A stretch of 26,878 nt of DNA from Actinomycetota bacterium (GCA_030839005.1 JAUZEM010000297.1:1-26878), one strand, 5' to 3'; shown: positions 7,012 through 14,874, counted from the stretch's first letter. A program made the numbers and translations. The notes: generated from the letters alone by a model not told the origin.

Positions 7012-7547
7012 ACGACATCGATCCCGACGTCGACCCCGACGTCATGCGAGTGGACGACATCGAGCTCACCGTCCGCCCCATCGCGATCGGCGACGTGGAG
7101 CGACTCGCGCGCCTGTTCACGCGCCTGTCTCCGTCGAGCGTGCACTTCCGCTTCTTCTCGCCCATCGCCCGGCCGCCACGCGCGGCCCTGCTCCGGCTCG
7201 CCGACGTCGACCATGGGCGCCGGGACGCACTGGTCGCCCTGGACGGCGACGAGATCGTGGCCGTGGCCAGGTACGACGGCAGGCCCGACAGGGACCCGGG
7301 CGCCAGTCACCAGGCCGAGATCGCCATCACCGTGGAGGACGCCTGGCAGCACCGAGGCGTCGGGAAGCGCCTGGCGGTGCGGCTCGCCGGCCTCGCCGCC
7401 GACCGGGGCTACGACACGTTCGTGGCCACCATGCTGCCCGACAACCGGGCCGCGCTCGGACTCGTCCACAAGCTCGTTCCCGACGCGACCGTTCGCTGGG
7501 CCGGCGGCGAGTACGAAGCCTCGCTTCCGCTGGTGCGCGCGAGCTGA
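7008..7547 (+). CDS. GNAT family N-acetyltransferase
   Basis: 179 residues with the GNAT fold. The acetyl-CoA pyrophosphate loop is seen in motif A, AEIAITVEDAWQHRGVGKRLAVRLAGLA, followed by LPDNRAALGLVHKL (motif B). The SPSSVHFRFFSP segment after the N-terminal strand resembles the acetyltransferase domain of Pat/PatZ-type protein lysine acetyltransferases that control acyl-CoA synthetases. That resemblance is suggestive only. The ATG overlaps the thioesterase stop by 4 nt (ATGA) and has a GGGGGAG-type RBS, making it the last gene of the TetR operon. The N-terminus carries a short DPDVDPDV repeat from a 12-nt duplication. The target is unknown. Confidence 0.85.
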   Translation: MNDIDPDVDPDVMRVDDIELTVRPIAIGDVERLARLFTRLSPSSVHFRFFSPIARPPRAALLRLADVDHGRRDALVALDGDEIVAVARYDGRPDRDPGASHQAEIAITVEDAWQHRGVGKRLAVRLAGLAADRGYDTFVATMLPDNRAALGLVHKLVPDATVRWAGGEYEASLPLVRAS

Positions 7548-7569
7548 AGCGCGTCAACCCCGCGAAGCC

Positions 7570-7998
7570 TCAACGCGAACTGCCGTTGCGCGCCGCGCGA
7601 TCGCGCAGGCGGAACACGAAACGCAACCCCGACCACGTGTCGTCGACCGCGCACACCTTGTTGTCGACGAGACCGTGTGCGAGTCCGAGCTCACGCACGA
7701 TGCCCTCGCGCAGATCGGTCGCGACGCACGCGGTGCGTTTGGGCCACGCGATCCACAACCCACCTGCGGGTTCGATCGTGCGCGCCAATCCGTCGAAGCG
7801 ACGTTCGAGCTCGGCGCGACGCGTCGCGAAGAAGAGCACGACGTCTTGCGCACCGCGCGCCTGCGTGCGAAGTCGCACACCGTCCGGCAACGGATTGAGC
7901 GCGCGCTCGAAGCCCGCGGGAGCGCGCACGAGCGCGAGGCGTGCCCCCGGCTTGATGCCGAGCTTCTGGGGAAGGGGCGTCCCCGAGTACCCCGCCAC
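7570..7998 (-). CDS. DUF3052 family protein
   Basis: 142 residues. The N-terminus GYSGTPLPQKLGIKPGARLALVRAP, a VVLFFATRRAELERRF segment, the central GGLWIAWPKR motif and VRELGLAHGLVDNKVCAVDDTWSGLRFVFR match the DUF3052 family, small cytoplasmic proteins widespread in actinobacteria. No catalytic motif is evident and the function is unknown. It starts with GTG at 7998 and converges on the GNAT gene with a 22-nt gap. It lies 36 nt downstream of the MFS gene on the same strand and may share its transcript. Confidence 0.82.
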   Translation of the reverse strand: MAGYSGTPLPQKLGIKPGARLALVRAPAGFERALNPLPDGVRLRTQARGAQDVVLFFATRRAELERRFDGLARTIEPAGGLWIAWPKRTACVATDLREGIVRELGLAHGLVDNKVCAVDDTWSGLRFVFRLRDRAARNGSSR

Positions 7999-8034
7999 GA
8001 GTCGCAGTCAATCGCGGTTGAACCGTGCGGTCAA

Positions 8035-9321
8035 TCACGGCGGATCGCCGACATGCCAGCGCGCGAATCGCGGCACCGTCGTCGCGATTGCCGCGACGCC
8101 GGCAAGGCACAGCAAGCCGCCGGACACGACCGAGACCGTCGGCGTGAACGCGCTCGCAACCAGACCACCCTCCAGGTCACCCAGACGAGGACCACCCGTG
8201 ACGACGAAGATGTTCAACGATGCCAGCCGTCCCCGTAGACCGTCGGGAACGACGAGCTGTTGCAGTGTGTTGCGAAACACTGCGGAGATCACATCGGCCG
8301 CTCCCGCGATCGCGAGAAGGACGAGCGCGAACCCGAGGTTGGCCCCTACCAGCCCGAACGCGGTTATCGCGGCACCCCACACCACGACCGCGAGGAGGAT
8401 GGCGAGACCCAGGCGCCGGATCCGGCCGATCCAGCCCGAGCTCAGGGCCGCCGCGACCGCACCGAGCGCGACCGCGCTCAGCAGCCAACCGACCGCTTCG
8501 GGGCCGCGGTGGAACCGCGTATCGGCGAGCACCGGGAAGAGGACGCGCGGCATGCCGAACACCATCGCGACGATGTCGACGGTGAACGTCGACTGGAGCA
8601 CTCGCTTGCCCTTCACGTAGCGCAGTCCGTTGAACACGGCCGCGAACCCGACGTCGTCCTCGGCCCGTTCGGCCGGAGCGGGCCGTTGCGAGTGCAGGAG
8701 GAATGCGGCCGCGAGCGCCGCGCCGTAGCTCGCCAGGTCGATGCCGTAGGCCCAGGAAAGCCCGGCCGCTCCGACGACGAGTCCGCCGAGGGCCGGGCCG
8801 ACGACCCCGGCGCCGTTCCACATGACCTGGTTGAGCGCGGCCGACTGCGCCAGCATGCCGGGCGGCACGAGGTTGGGCGTCATCGCGGCCCGCGTCGGCA
8901 TCGAGACCGACACGAAGGCGGCGTTCAACGCCGCGGCGCCGTACACCAGCGCCAACGGCGGATGACCCTGCAGCGCACCAAGGAGCAAAAGGCTCGACGC
9001 GGCCATGAGCCCGAATTGCGCGCCGATCAAGAGGACCCGGCGATCGCGCCGATCGATCTGCGGGCCGAAGCCGATCGACACGAGCACCATCGGCAGGAGT
9101 TGCACGGCGCCGATCAAGCCGACCGCGGCCGACGAGTGGGTCAGGTCGTAGACCTGAACGAGCAGCGCGACGACCGTGAACTGGCTCCCGATCTGGGAGA
9201 CGAGCTCGCCCGTCCAGAGCAGCCGGTAGTCGCGCGACGCGCGCAGCGGCGAAACGTCGATCGCGAGACCGCGCACCCGACGCGCGAGGGCTCGGCGCCG
9301 GCCCGGAGGTGCAGCGGTCAC
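8035..9321 (-). CDS. MFS transporter, EntS-like exporter type
   Basis: 428 residues with about 12 hydrophobic segments. The N-terminus (LRASRDYRLLWTGELVSQIGSQFTVVALLVQVYDLT) and the loop FGPQIDRRDRRVLLIG match the MFS_3/EntS-type drug and siderophore exporter group. The central loop carries the usual VFNGLRYVKGKRVLQ element. The GTG at 9321 is preferred over the far upstream start at 9399 because a TATTGT -10 box (9332-9337) lies 10 nt before it and the longer version adds a non-conserved tail inside the promoter region. It diverges from the peroxiredoxin gene around a 9-9-9 inverted repeat. The substrate is unknown. Confidence 0.85.
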   Translation of the reverse strand: MTAAPPGRRRALARRVRGLAIDVSPLRASRDYRLLWTGELVSQIGSQFTVVALLVQVYDLTHSSAAVGLIGAVQLLPMVLVSIGFGPQIDRRDRRVLLIGAQFGLMAASSLLLLGALQGHPPLALVYGAAALNAAFVSVSMPTRAAMTPNLVPPGMLAQSAALNQVMWNGAGVVGPALGGLVVGAAGLSWAYGIDLASYGAALAAAFLLHSQRPAPAERAEDDVGFAAVFNGLRYVKGKRVLQSTFTVDIVAMVFGMPRVLFPVLADTRFHRGPEAVGWLLSAVALGAVAAALSSGWIGRIRRLGLAILLAVVVWGAAITAFGLVGANLGFALVLLAIAGAADVISAVFRNTLQQLVVPDGLRGRLASLNIFVVTGGPRLGDLEGGLVASAFTPTVSVVSGGLLCLAGVAAIATTVPRFARWHVGDPP

Positions 9322-9343
9322 AGCACGCGGAACAATACCGAGG

Positions 9344-9370
9344 TCAGGTCGGTTGCAAATCCCGACCTGA
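9344..9370. promoter_or_regulatory. Inverted repeat in the MFS/peroxiredoxin divergent region
   Basis: TCAGGTCGG (9344-9352) and CCGACCTGA (9362-9370) form perfect 9-bp arms around a 9-bp AT-richer spacer. It lies 7 bp upstream of the MFS -10 box and 49 bp upstream of the peroxiredoxin start, a good position for a shared regulator. No regulator gene adjoins it. Confidence 0.5.
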
Positions 9371-9419
9371 TTACCGGCTTTTTCACACGACCGGACCAAA
9401 CTGACGAAAGAGGCATCGC

Positions 9420-10055
9420 ATGGCGCTGCGCCTGGGCGACGAGGCCCCGAACTTCACGGCCGAGACCACCGAAGGCACGATCAACTTCTACGACTACCTG
9501 GGCGACAGCTGGGGGGTCCTGTTCTCGCACCCGAAGGACTTCACCCCGGTGTGCACGACCGAGCTCGGCGCGGTTGCGAAGCTGAAGCCCGAGTTCGACA
9601 AGCGCAACGTGAAGGTCCTCGGCCTGTCGGTCGACGAGCTCGGCAGCCACAAGGGTTGGGCCGACGACATCGACGAGACGCAAGGCGTGAAGTTGAACTT
9701 CCCGCTCATCGCCGACACCGATCGCAAGGTCTCGGACCTCTACGACATGATCCACCCCAACGCCAGCGACACGCTCACCGTGCGTTCGGTCTTCATCATC
9801 GGCGCCGACAAGAAGGTGAAGCTCATCATCACCTATCCGGCGTCGACCGGTCGTAACTTCGACGAGATCCTGCGGGTGATCGACTCGCTGCAGCTGACCG
9901 CCGGCTACAGCGTGGCGACACCGGTGAACTGGAAGAACGGCGAGGACGTGATCATCGTCCCGGCCGTCTCCGACGAGGACGCCAAGGCCAAGTTCCCCAA
10001 AGGTTGGAAGGCGCTGAAGCCGTACCTCCGAATCACGCCGCAACCGAACAAGTAG
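9420..10055 (+). CDS. Peroxiredoxin, Prx6 (1-Cys) type AhpC/TSA family
   Basis: 211 residues, the usual length of Prx6-class enzymes. The peroxidatic cysteine is C45 in HPKDFTPVCTTELG. The extended C-terminal domain (TPVNWKNGEDVIIVPAVSDEDAKAKFPKGWKALKPYLRIT) is diagnostic of the Prx6 group. No resolving Cys in the C-terminal domain is evident, so it is probably a 1-Cys enzyme that reduces H2O2 and organic or lipid hydroperoxides with an external thiol. AAAGAGG (9407-9413) is the RBS, 6 nt before the ATG. It diverges from an MFS exporter with a shared inverted repeat between them. Gene order gives no reductase partner. Confidence 0.93.
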   Translation: MALRLGDEAPNFTAETTEGTINFYDYLGDSWGVLFSHPKDFTPVCTTELGAVAKLKPEFDKRNVKVLGLSVDELGSHKGWADDIDETQGVKLNFPLIADTDRKVSDLYDMIHPNASDTLTVRSVFIIGADKKVKLIITYPASTGRNFDEILRVIDSLQLTAGYSVATPVNWKNGEDVIIVPAVSDEDAKAKFPKGWKALKPYLRITPQPNK

Positions 10056-10060
10056 GCGCG

Positions 10061-10780
10061 TCAGTCGCGGATGTACTCCCACCCCTCGCTGCGCAGGTAG
10101 AGCCGGTGGCGAGGGCCGGGCGCCTCGAGGCGTCCGGGATCCGTGTAGGCGACGTCCTCGGGGTAGATGCACATCGCGCCGTCGTCGACGAAGTGGAATC
10201 GCGGCAGATAGTCGACCGATTCCGCCGCATCGATTGCGGTCATCGCGTCGGCCACCGTCGCGAACTCGCGGAGGTCGAGCAGCGTCACGTACTGCGGCGG
10301 CGCGAGCTCGATCTCGCCTGCTGCACGCGCGGCAAGGGCCTCGTCGGGACCGAACCACTGCAGCACTTCGGTCTCGGCGCCGTCGGCGACCTCGTCGCCG
10401 CCGGCGACCGGCCCGACGAAGAACCACGTCGCGAACCGCTTGGGCGATCCCTCGGGCGTCGTCCAGTTCGAGAGGTGCACGAGCGCCTCGGCGTCGACGT
10501 CGACGCCCGCTTCCTCCTTCGCTTCGCGCACGGCGGCGCGACGCGCGGCGCGGGGGAGATCGTCGGGCGCGTCGCCGTAGTCGCCGGGATCGATACGCCC
10601 GCCGGGGAACACCCACGCGCCGCCGTGGAAGGCCAGCTTGGACGACCGTCGTGCGAGCAGGACCTCGAGGCCGGCGGATCCGTCGCGCAGCAGCACCACC
10701 GTCGCCGCCGGAGCTGCATCGACTCCGTTCGCCGCGCCCGGCGCCTCTCCGGTCCTGCGTTGCTCAATCCAGTTGTTCAA
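10061..10780 (-). CDS. Nudix hydrolase, NUDT19/CoA-pyrophosphatase-like
   Basis: 239 residues. The Nudix box is seen as GGRIDPGD, a roughly 10-residue insertion, then AAVREAKEEAGVDVD, with the catalytic REAKEE helix intact. Insertions inside the Nudix box are known in NUDT19-type enzymes, several of which cleave CoA and acyl-CoA. The position overlapping the 3' end of an acyl-CoA ligase supports, but does not prove, a CoA substrate. The TTG at 10780 is chosen with GGTGAG 7 nt upstream; a GTG at 10792 is possible. It overlaps the ligase stop (10764-10766) by about 17 nt, implying translational coupling. It is convergent with the peroxiredoxin gene at a 5-nt gap. Confidence 0.82.
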   Translation of the reverse strand: MNNWIEQRRTGEAPGAANGVDAAPAATVVLLRDGSAGLEVLLARRSSKLAFHGGAWVFPGGRIDPGDYGDAPDDLPRAARRAAVREAKEEAGVDVDAEALVHLSNWTTPEGSPKRFATWFFVGPVAGGDEVADGAETEVLQWFGPDEALAARAAGEIELAPPQYVTLLDLREFATVADAMTAIDAAESVDYLPRFHFVDDGAMCIYPEDVAYTDPGRLEAPGPRHRLYLRSEGWEYIRD

Positions 10781-12395
10781 TGGAGAGCTCACCCTTCTCG
10801 TGGCGGGCCCGCAGCACCTTCTTGTCGAACTTTCCGACCGACGTCTTCGGAACCTCGTCGATGAAGCTCCATCGTTCCGGTATCTGCCACCTGGCCACGT
10901 GCCCACCCAAGTAACCGGCGAGCGCCGCCGCGTCGACCTTCGAATCGCCCTTCCTCACCACGCACGCAAGCGGACGCTCGTCCCACCGCGGATCGGGCAC
11001 CCCGATGACGCTCGCCTCGAGCACGTCGGGATGACCCATCAAGAGATTCTCGAGCTCGACCGAGCTGATCCATTCGCCACCGGACTTGATCACGTCCTTC
11101 GCCCGGTCGGTGATCTGGATGTATCCCTCGGGCGACACGCTGCCGACGTCGCCGGTGCGCAACCATCCATCGTCGAACTTCTCGGGGGACGGATCGCGAT
11201 AGTAGGAGGCCGTGATCCACGGACCCCGCACCTCGATCTCGCCGACGGCCTCTCCGTCCCAAGGCAACGACCTTCCCGCGTCGTCGACGATCCGCAGCTC
11301 GACCCCGCCGACGACCCTCCCGGTGCGCGCCCGCCAATCCATCTCCTCGGTCGAGCCGACCGCGACCGAGGCGGGCGGATGCGCGACCGCGGCGAGCGGT
11401 GACGTCTCGGTCATGCCCCAAGCCTGGATGATGCGCACGCCGTACTTCTTCTCGAAGTTCTCCATGAGCGAACGAGGCACCGCCGAGCCCCCACAGACGA
11501 TCATGCGAATGCTCGAAAGGTCGATGTCGTGCTCTTCGCCGTAGCGGTAGATGTCGGCCCAGATCGTCGGCACCGCGCCCGAGAACGTGACGCGCTCCTC
11601 CCGCACCATGCGCGCCAGCGGTTCGGCTTGCAGGAACCGGCCCGGCATCACGAGCGACGCACCGCAAAGGAACGCCGCGTAGGGGATGCCCCACGCGTTC
11701 GCGTGGAACATCGGCACGATCATGAGGATGCGATCGCGTTCCGACAAGTCCAACGCGTTGCCAGTGAGCGCCGCGAACGAATGCAAGAAGGCCGAGCGGT
11801 GCGAGTACGCGACACCCTTCGGATTGCCGGTGGTTCCGGACGTGTAACACATCGCCGCGGCTTGGCGCTCGTCGATGTCGGGCCATACGAACTCGGAGGA
11901 CTCCTGCGCGAGCAGCTCGGAGTAGCGCGCGATCGGACGGTCGGTACCGAGCGCGGCCGCGTCGCCGTCGCCCACGATCACGAAGCACTCGACGCTGGTC
12001 AGCTCGGACACGACCTTGCCCAGCACCGGCACGAGCGAATCGTCGACGAGAACGACCTTGTCCTCGCCGTGGTTGATCACGTAGGCGAGTTGCTCCGGGA
12101 ACAGCCGGATGTTCAGCGTATGGAGCACCGCGCCCATCGACGGTATGGCGAGGTATGCCTCCATGTGCTCCTGGGAGTTCCACATGAACGTGCCGACACG
12201 GTCGCCCGGCTGCACACCGAGACGCGTGAGCGCGTTGGCGAGCCTCCCGGCGTTGGCTGCAATCGTCCCGTACGTGGCGCGCCGGGGCCCGGTATCGCTC
12301 CACGTGACACACTCGGCGCCGGCGTAGACACGCATCCCGTGGCGCAAAACGGCGGTGATGGTCAGCGGGAAGTCCTGCATCGTGCTCGCGATCAT
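10764..12395 (-). CDS. Acyl-CoA synthetase (AMP-forming), fatty-acid--CoA ligase type
   Basis: 543-residue ANL-superfamily ligase. The AMP/phosphate loop YTSGTTGNPKG is at residues 184-194, the adenine motif is in QAWGMTETSP, and the hinge/C-terminal motifs read DGWLRTGDVGSVSPEGYIQITDRAKDVIKSGGEWISSVELE. The catalytic Lys is in KTSVGKFDKK near the C-terminus. It activates a carboxylic acid with ATP to the acyl-adenylate and then the CoA thioester; overall likeness to AlkK/FadD medium-to-long-chain ligases suggests fatty acids. The ATG at 12395 has GAGGAGG about 6 nt upstream. The gene lies between a UbiA prenyltransferase (upstream) and an overlapping Nudix hydrolase. Confidence 0.93.
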   Translation of the reverse strand: MIASTMQDFPLTITAVLRHGMRVYAGAECVTWSDTGPRRATYGTIAANAGRLANALTRLGVQPGDRVGTFMWNSQEHMEAYLAIPSMGAVLHTLNIRLFPEQLAYVINHGEDKVVLVDDSLVPVLGKVVSELTSVECFVIVGDGDAAALGTDRPIARYSELLAQESSEFVWPDIDERQAAAMCYTSGTTGNPKGVAYSHRSAFLHSFAALTGNALDLSERDRILMIVPMFHANAWGIPYAAFLCGASLVMPGRFLQAEPLARMVREERVTFSGAVPTIWADIYRYGEEHDIDLSSIRMIVCGGSAVPRSLMENFEKKYGVRIIQAWGMTETSPLAAVAHPPASVAVGSTEEMDWRARTGRVVGGVELRIVDDAGRSLPWDGEAVGEIEVRGPWITASYYRDPSPEKFDDGWLRTGDVGSVSPEGYIQITDRAKDVIKSGGEWISSVELENLLMGHPDVLEASVIGVPDPRWDERPLACVVRKGDSKVDAAALAGYLGGHVARWQIPERWSFIDEVPKTSVGKFDKKVLRARHEKGELSIEQLD

Positions 12396-12443
12396 TTCGC
12401 GCCTCCTCGTTCCCGCGTCATCCGGCGCGAAGCGTACGCCGTA

Positions 12444-13478
12444 TCACCAACCGAGGATCGCGCCGATGACGAGGCCGAGCACGAACAGACCGCCTGCGCG
12501 GCGCGTCACGAGGAACGACAGCGCCGCGAACCACAGTGGCCACACGGGATTGGGCGTCGGAGAGACGTCGGGTTTGGGCTGCGAGTAGTAGGCGAACGTG
12601 CGCCGGAGCACCGGCCATGCCAACACGACCAACACCGAAGCGACGGGAAGCACGCGCGCGATCACGAGCGCGACGATCGAGACGTAGAACACCACGAACA
12701 TCGCCTGCGTGATCCGGCGGGCCGCGGCCTCGCCCATGATCACCGGCAACGTATGCGTGCCGTCCGGCGCGTCCCACGCGATCTTGTCGATGTGCTTGCC
12801 CATCAGCACGGTCGTGCACAGCAGCGCGTACGGGAACGATGCGAGCACCACGGCGCCCGGAATCGTGCCCGTCGCCGCGTAGTAGGTGCCGCCGACCATC
12901 AACGGACCCCAGACCACGAGCACGGTCGGCTCGCCGAGGCCGTGCTTCTTCAAGCGCAGCGGCGGCGCCGTGTACGCCGCGGACAGCAGGAAGCCGCCGA
13001 GCGCGAAGCCGACGATCGGCCAGCCCCGGGCGGCCGTCAGCACGACCATGATCGCGAGACACAGCGCGTTGACGGCGAGCGCGCAGGTCGCGAGTCCCCG
13101 GCGGGTGATGACGCCGGAAAGTACGGGGTGCGGCGAATAGAGATTCCGGGGGTAGTCGGCCCGGTCGGTTCCGACCTGGAGGTCGAACAGATCGTTCATC
13201 AGGTTGTTCGCCATGTGCGCGAGGACGATGCCGGCGGCCGCCACGGCGAACCAGCCCCAGGAGACGTCCGCCCCCCGGTAGACCGCCAACAAGCCGGCGA
13301 TCGCCGCCGCCACCAGGGTCATCGGAAGTACCCCGGCGCGGGTCAAATACAGCCATTTCGACACCGGATCCAGGCGCCCCGAGGGCGGATTCGTCGTGGC
13401 GAGCACGTACCGCCAGCTGCGAAAAAGGCCAAGTCGGGTCGGACTCTTCGCGGATTGGGCTGCAGAAGTGTCGGCCAT
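12444..13478 (-). CDS. UbiA family prenyltransferase, MenA-like candidate
   Basis: 344 residues, integral membrane with about eight or nine hydrophobic helices. The first prenyl-diphosphate/Mg2+ motif is NDLFDLQVGTD (N95, D96, D99) and the second acidic motif is in GKHIDKIAWDAPDGTHT. The family transfers a polyprenyl chain to an aromatic or similar acceptor. Because menG and menF are present in this window, a 1,4-dihydroxy-2-naphthoate prenyltransferase is plausible, but it is not next to them. A different UbiA acceptor cannot be excluded. The ATG at 13478 follows a minus-strand TAGGCT box (13487-13492) by 8 nt. About 30 N-terminal residues precede the first membrane region. Confidence 0.8.
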   Translation of the reverse strand: MADTSAAQSAKSPTRLGLFRSWRYVLATTNPPSGRLDPVSKWLYLTRAGVLPMTLVAAAIAGLLAVYRGADVSWGWFAVAAAGIVLAHMANNLMNDLFDLQVGTDRADYPRNLYSPHPVLSGVITRRGLATCALAVNALCLAIMVVLTAARGWPIVGFALGGFLLSAAYTAPPLRLKKHGLGEPTVLVVWGPLMVGGTYYAATGTIPGAVVLASFPYALLCTTVLMGKHIDKIAWDAPDGTHTLPVIMGEAAARRITQAMFVVFYVSIVALVIARVLPVASVLVVLAWPVLRRTFAYYSQPKPDVSPTPNPVWPLWFAALSFLVTRRAGGLFVLGLVIGAILGW

Positions 13479-13486
13479 CGCGCCGA

Positions 13487-13492
13487 AGCCTA
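13487..13492 (-). promoter_or_regulatory. -10 hexamer TAGGCT (leaderless promoter)
   Basis: On the minus strand TAGGCT is followed by 8 nt and then the ATG of the UbiA gene, with no RBS in between. Confidence 0.45.
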
Positions 13493-13578
13493 GAAGGCGG
13501 GACGAAACTACGCCCTGACCCGTAACCCCCGGGCGAGTCGCGGCGATGACGCCTGCGAAGGAGGTGGAGGAGGTGACG

Positions 13579-13848
13579 ATGACGGCTGCCGTAAACGGAC
13601 AGGTGCAGGTGCTGCCGCTGTCGTTGAGCAGCGCCGAGGTCCGCCTCTCCACCGGCGGCGCCCGCACCAGCATCGGCAAGGTCTCCGCGAAGGAGGGCCG
13701 CTGGTACTGGCAACACCGTGACGGCGAGCAGAGCTCACCCATCGCGGCCAACCGGACCGAGGCCGCCAACGCACTGGCCGCGTATCACCGGGCATTCAAG
13801 GCGCCGCCCGCGCCGGCGGCGCCGGTGCGCCGGCTCCTCTTCGGCTGA
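13579..13848 (+). CDS. Small hypothetical protein (89 aa)
   Basis: I do not recognise this protein. Its core reads as two or three β-strands (AEVRLSTGGARTSIGKV and EGRWYWQHRDGEQSSP) followed by a helix (NRTEAANALAAYHRAFK) and a Pro/Ala-rich basic tail. A Trp-rich strand pair plus helix superficially resembles the small AP2/Arm-type DNA-binding modules of integrases; this is a shape analogy only. Two strong Shine-Dalgarno sequences overlap: AAGGAGGT (13558-13565) would serve a GTG at 13573, and GGAGG (13569-13573) serves the ATG at 13579, so expression is probably high. A start at 13546 is less likely because it precedes both. It is divergent from the UbiA gene and convergent with the flavin reductase. 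Confidence 0.72.
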   Translation: MTAAVNGQVQVLPLSLSSAEVRLSTGGARTSIGKVSAKEGRWYWQHRDGEQSSPIAANRTEAANALAAYHRAFKAPPAPAAPVRRLLFG

Positions 13849-13876
13849 TCTCTCCGGGGCGGAGCGGCGGCTGAGC

Positions 13877-14425
13877 TCAACCGCCGTAGCTCATGCGGGT
13901 GTCCTCCATCCGCAGGACCTCGGTTTCCTCGTCTTGCAAGAACGCGGCGTTGACCACCTCGCCGAGGAACAACGTGTGGTTGCCGATGGTCACTGGTTGC
14001 CGGACCTCGCATTCGACGTACGCGACGGACTGCGCGAGCACCGGCGCCCCGGTCGCCGGACCGTCGATATAGGCGAATCCGTTCAACGTCCGTGCCGCGA
14101 GGTCGACGTCGACCGGCTTGGTGAACTTGCGCACGATCGCACGATCTTCACGGTCGATCATGCACAGGCTGAACGCCCCGCTTGCTGCGATCAGCTCGTG
14201 CGTGAACGCGTCGCGCTCCACTCCGATGCCGATCCACTTCGGCTCAAACGACACCTGCGTCGCCCAGCTGAGGGTCATGGCGTTGCGGCGCTCGGCCCTG
14301 TCGGTCGAGCCGACGACGTAGAGCCCGCTCGGCATCTTCCACAGGACGCGGCGACGAAGGCGGTCGTACTCGTCGGGGTCGGCGCCTGAGGGGAACGGCG
14401 GGACGGGTCCTTCTTTGACCGGCAT
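13877..14425 (-). CDS. Flavin reductase family protein (FMN-binding split barrel)
   Basis: 182 residues. The pattern MPSGLYVVGS, NAMTLSWATQVSFEPKWIGIGVERDAFTHELIAASGAFSLCMI is the flavin-reductase-like split barrel, with the N-x-M-T-x-S-W and F-x-P segments that contact FMN. Members use NAD(P)H to supply reduced flavin to a monooxygenase, or bind FMN/F420 as stand-alone reductases. No monooxygenase partner adjoins it. A minus-strand TACGCT box (14432-14437) 6 nt before the ATG suggests its own leaderless promoter, in addition to possible read-through from the 4-TM gene 27 nt upstream. Confidence 0.87.
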   Translation of the reverse strand: MPVKEGPVPPFPSGADPDEYDRLRRRVLWKMPSGLYVVGSTDRAERRNAMTLSWATQVSFEPKWIGIGVERDAFTHELIAASGAFSLCMIDREDRAIVRKFTKPVDVDLAARTLNGFAYIDGPATGAPVLAQSVAYVECEVRQPVTIGNHTLFLGEVVNAAFLQDEETEVLRMEDTRMSYGG

Positions 14426-14431
14426 GCGGCG

Positions 14432-14437
14432 AGCGTA
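14432..14437 (-). promoter_or_regulatory. -10 hexamer TACGCT (leaderless promoter)
   Basis: Minus-strand TACGCT is followed by 6 nt and the ATG of the flavin reductase gene. It lies in the 27-nt gap after the 4-TM gene, which implies an internal promoter. Confidence 0.4.
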
Positions 14438-14452
14438 TGCGCAGCGGGCGTG

Positions 14453-14857
14453 CTACAGCCCGCTGATGACACACGCGGTCGCGAGCCCGAGCCCGAAGAT
14501 GTGGAGTGGTCCGAAGATCTTCCCGATTTGCAGGCCCAACGTGTTCTGTGCGAACTCGTCGGTGACGTGCTGACGCCAGTTCAGCGTGTCCTTGATGACG
14601 AGCAACCCGGACGCGGCCGACAGGACGATGGCGGCCGAGGTGGCGAGCCACGCCGAAAACGTCGAGATGGTCAGCGCGAAGCCGACACCCAACAGAATCG
14701 GGCCGTGCATCAGTCCGCCGAGGTGAACCATGGTCAGATATTTTGGCACTTCCGGCGCGCCGGCCTGGCGGGCCAGCCCCATCGGGATTCCGGAAAGCGC
14801 GCCGACCAACAGGTTGAGCATGCCCGCGACGATGAGGACTTCGGTGGCAGTGGACAC
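14453..14857 (-). CDS. Four-helix integral membrane protein of unknown function
   Basis: 134 residues with four predicted membrane helices (about residues 7-29, 42-64, 67-89 and 108-134). Conserved-looking polar residues lie in the membrane: H45, H51 (HLGGLMHGP) and H119 (GPLHIFG), plus a Q-rich loop (NWRQHVTDEFAQNTLG). This layout loosely recalls small 4-TM proteins such as styrene oxide isomerase and hydroxylaminobenzene mutase, which use membrane His residues, but I cannot confirm homology. It starts with GTG at 14857, with AGGAG about 6 nt upstream. It begins 17 nt after the 55-residue gene and probably shares a transcript with it and ftsH. Confidence 0.75.
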   Translation of the reverse strand: MSTATEVLIVAGMLNLLVGALSGIPMGLARQAGAPEVPKYLTMVHLGGLMHGPILLGVGFALTISTFSAWLATSAAIVLSAASGLLVIKDTLNWRQHVTDEFAQNTLGLQIGKIFGPLHIFGLGLATACVISGL

Positions 14858-14874
14858 GCCGGCTCCTGTTCTCG

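Noticed and set aside
6746..8620. Plus-strand open frame of 624 codons over GNAT, DUF3052 and MFS genes
   Set aside because: Arg/Ser-rich shadow translation across three well-supported genes on both strands.
9396..9403. CCAAACTG in the peroxiredoxin promoter region as a further copy of the palindrome element
   Set aside because: Only a half-site; no GTTTGG arm, no partner 44 bp away, and not after a stop codon.
11529..13493. Plus-strand open frame of 654 codons opposite the acyl-CoA ligase and UbiA genes
   Set aside because: Low-complexity Arg/His/Asp composition and no motif; the minus-strand genes carry full catalytic motifs.
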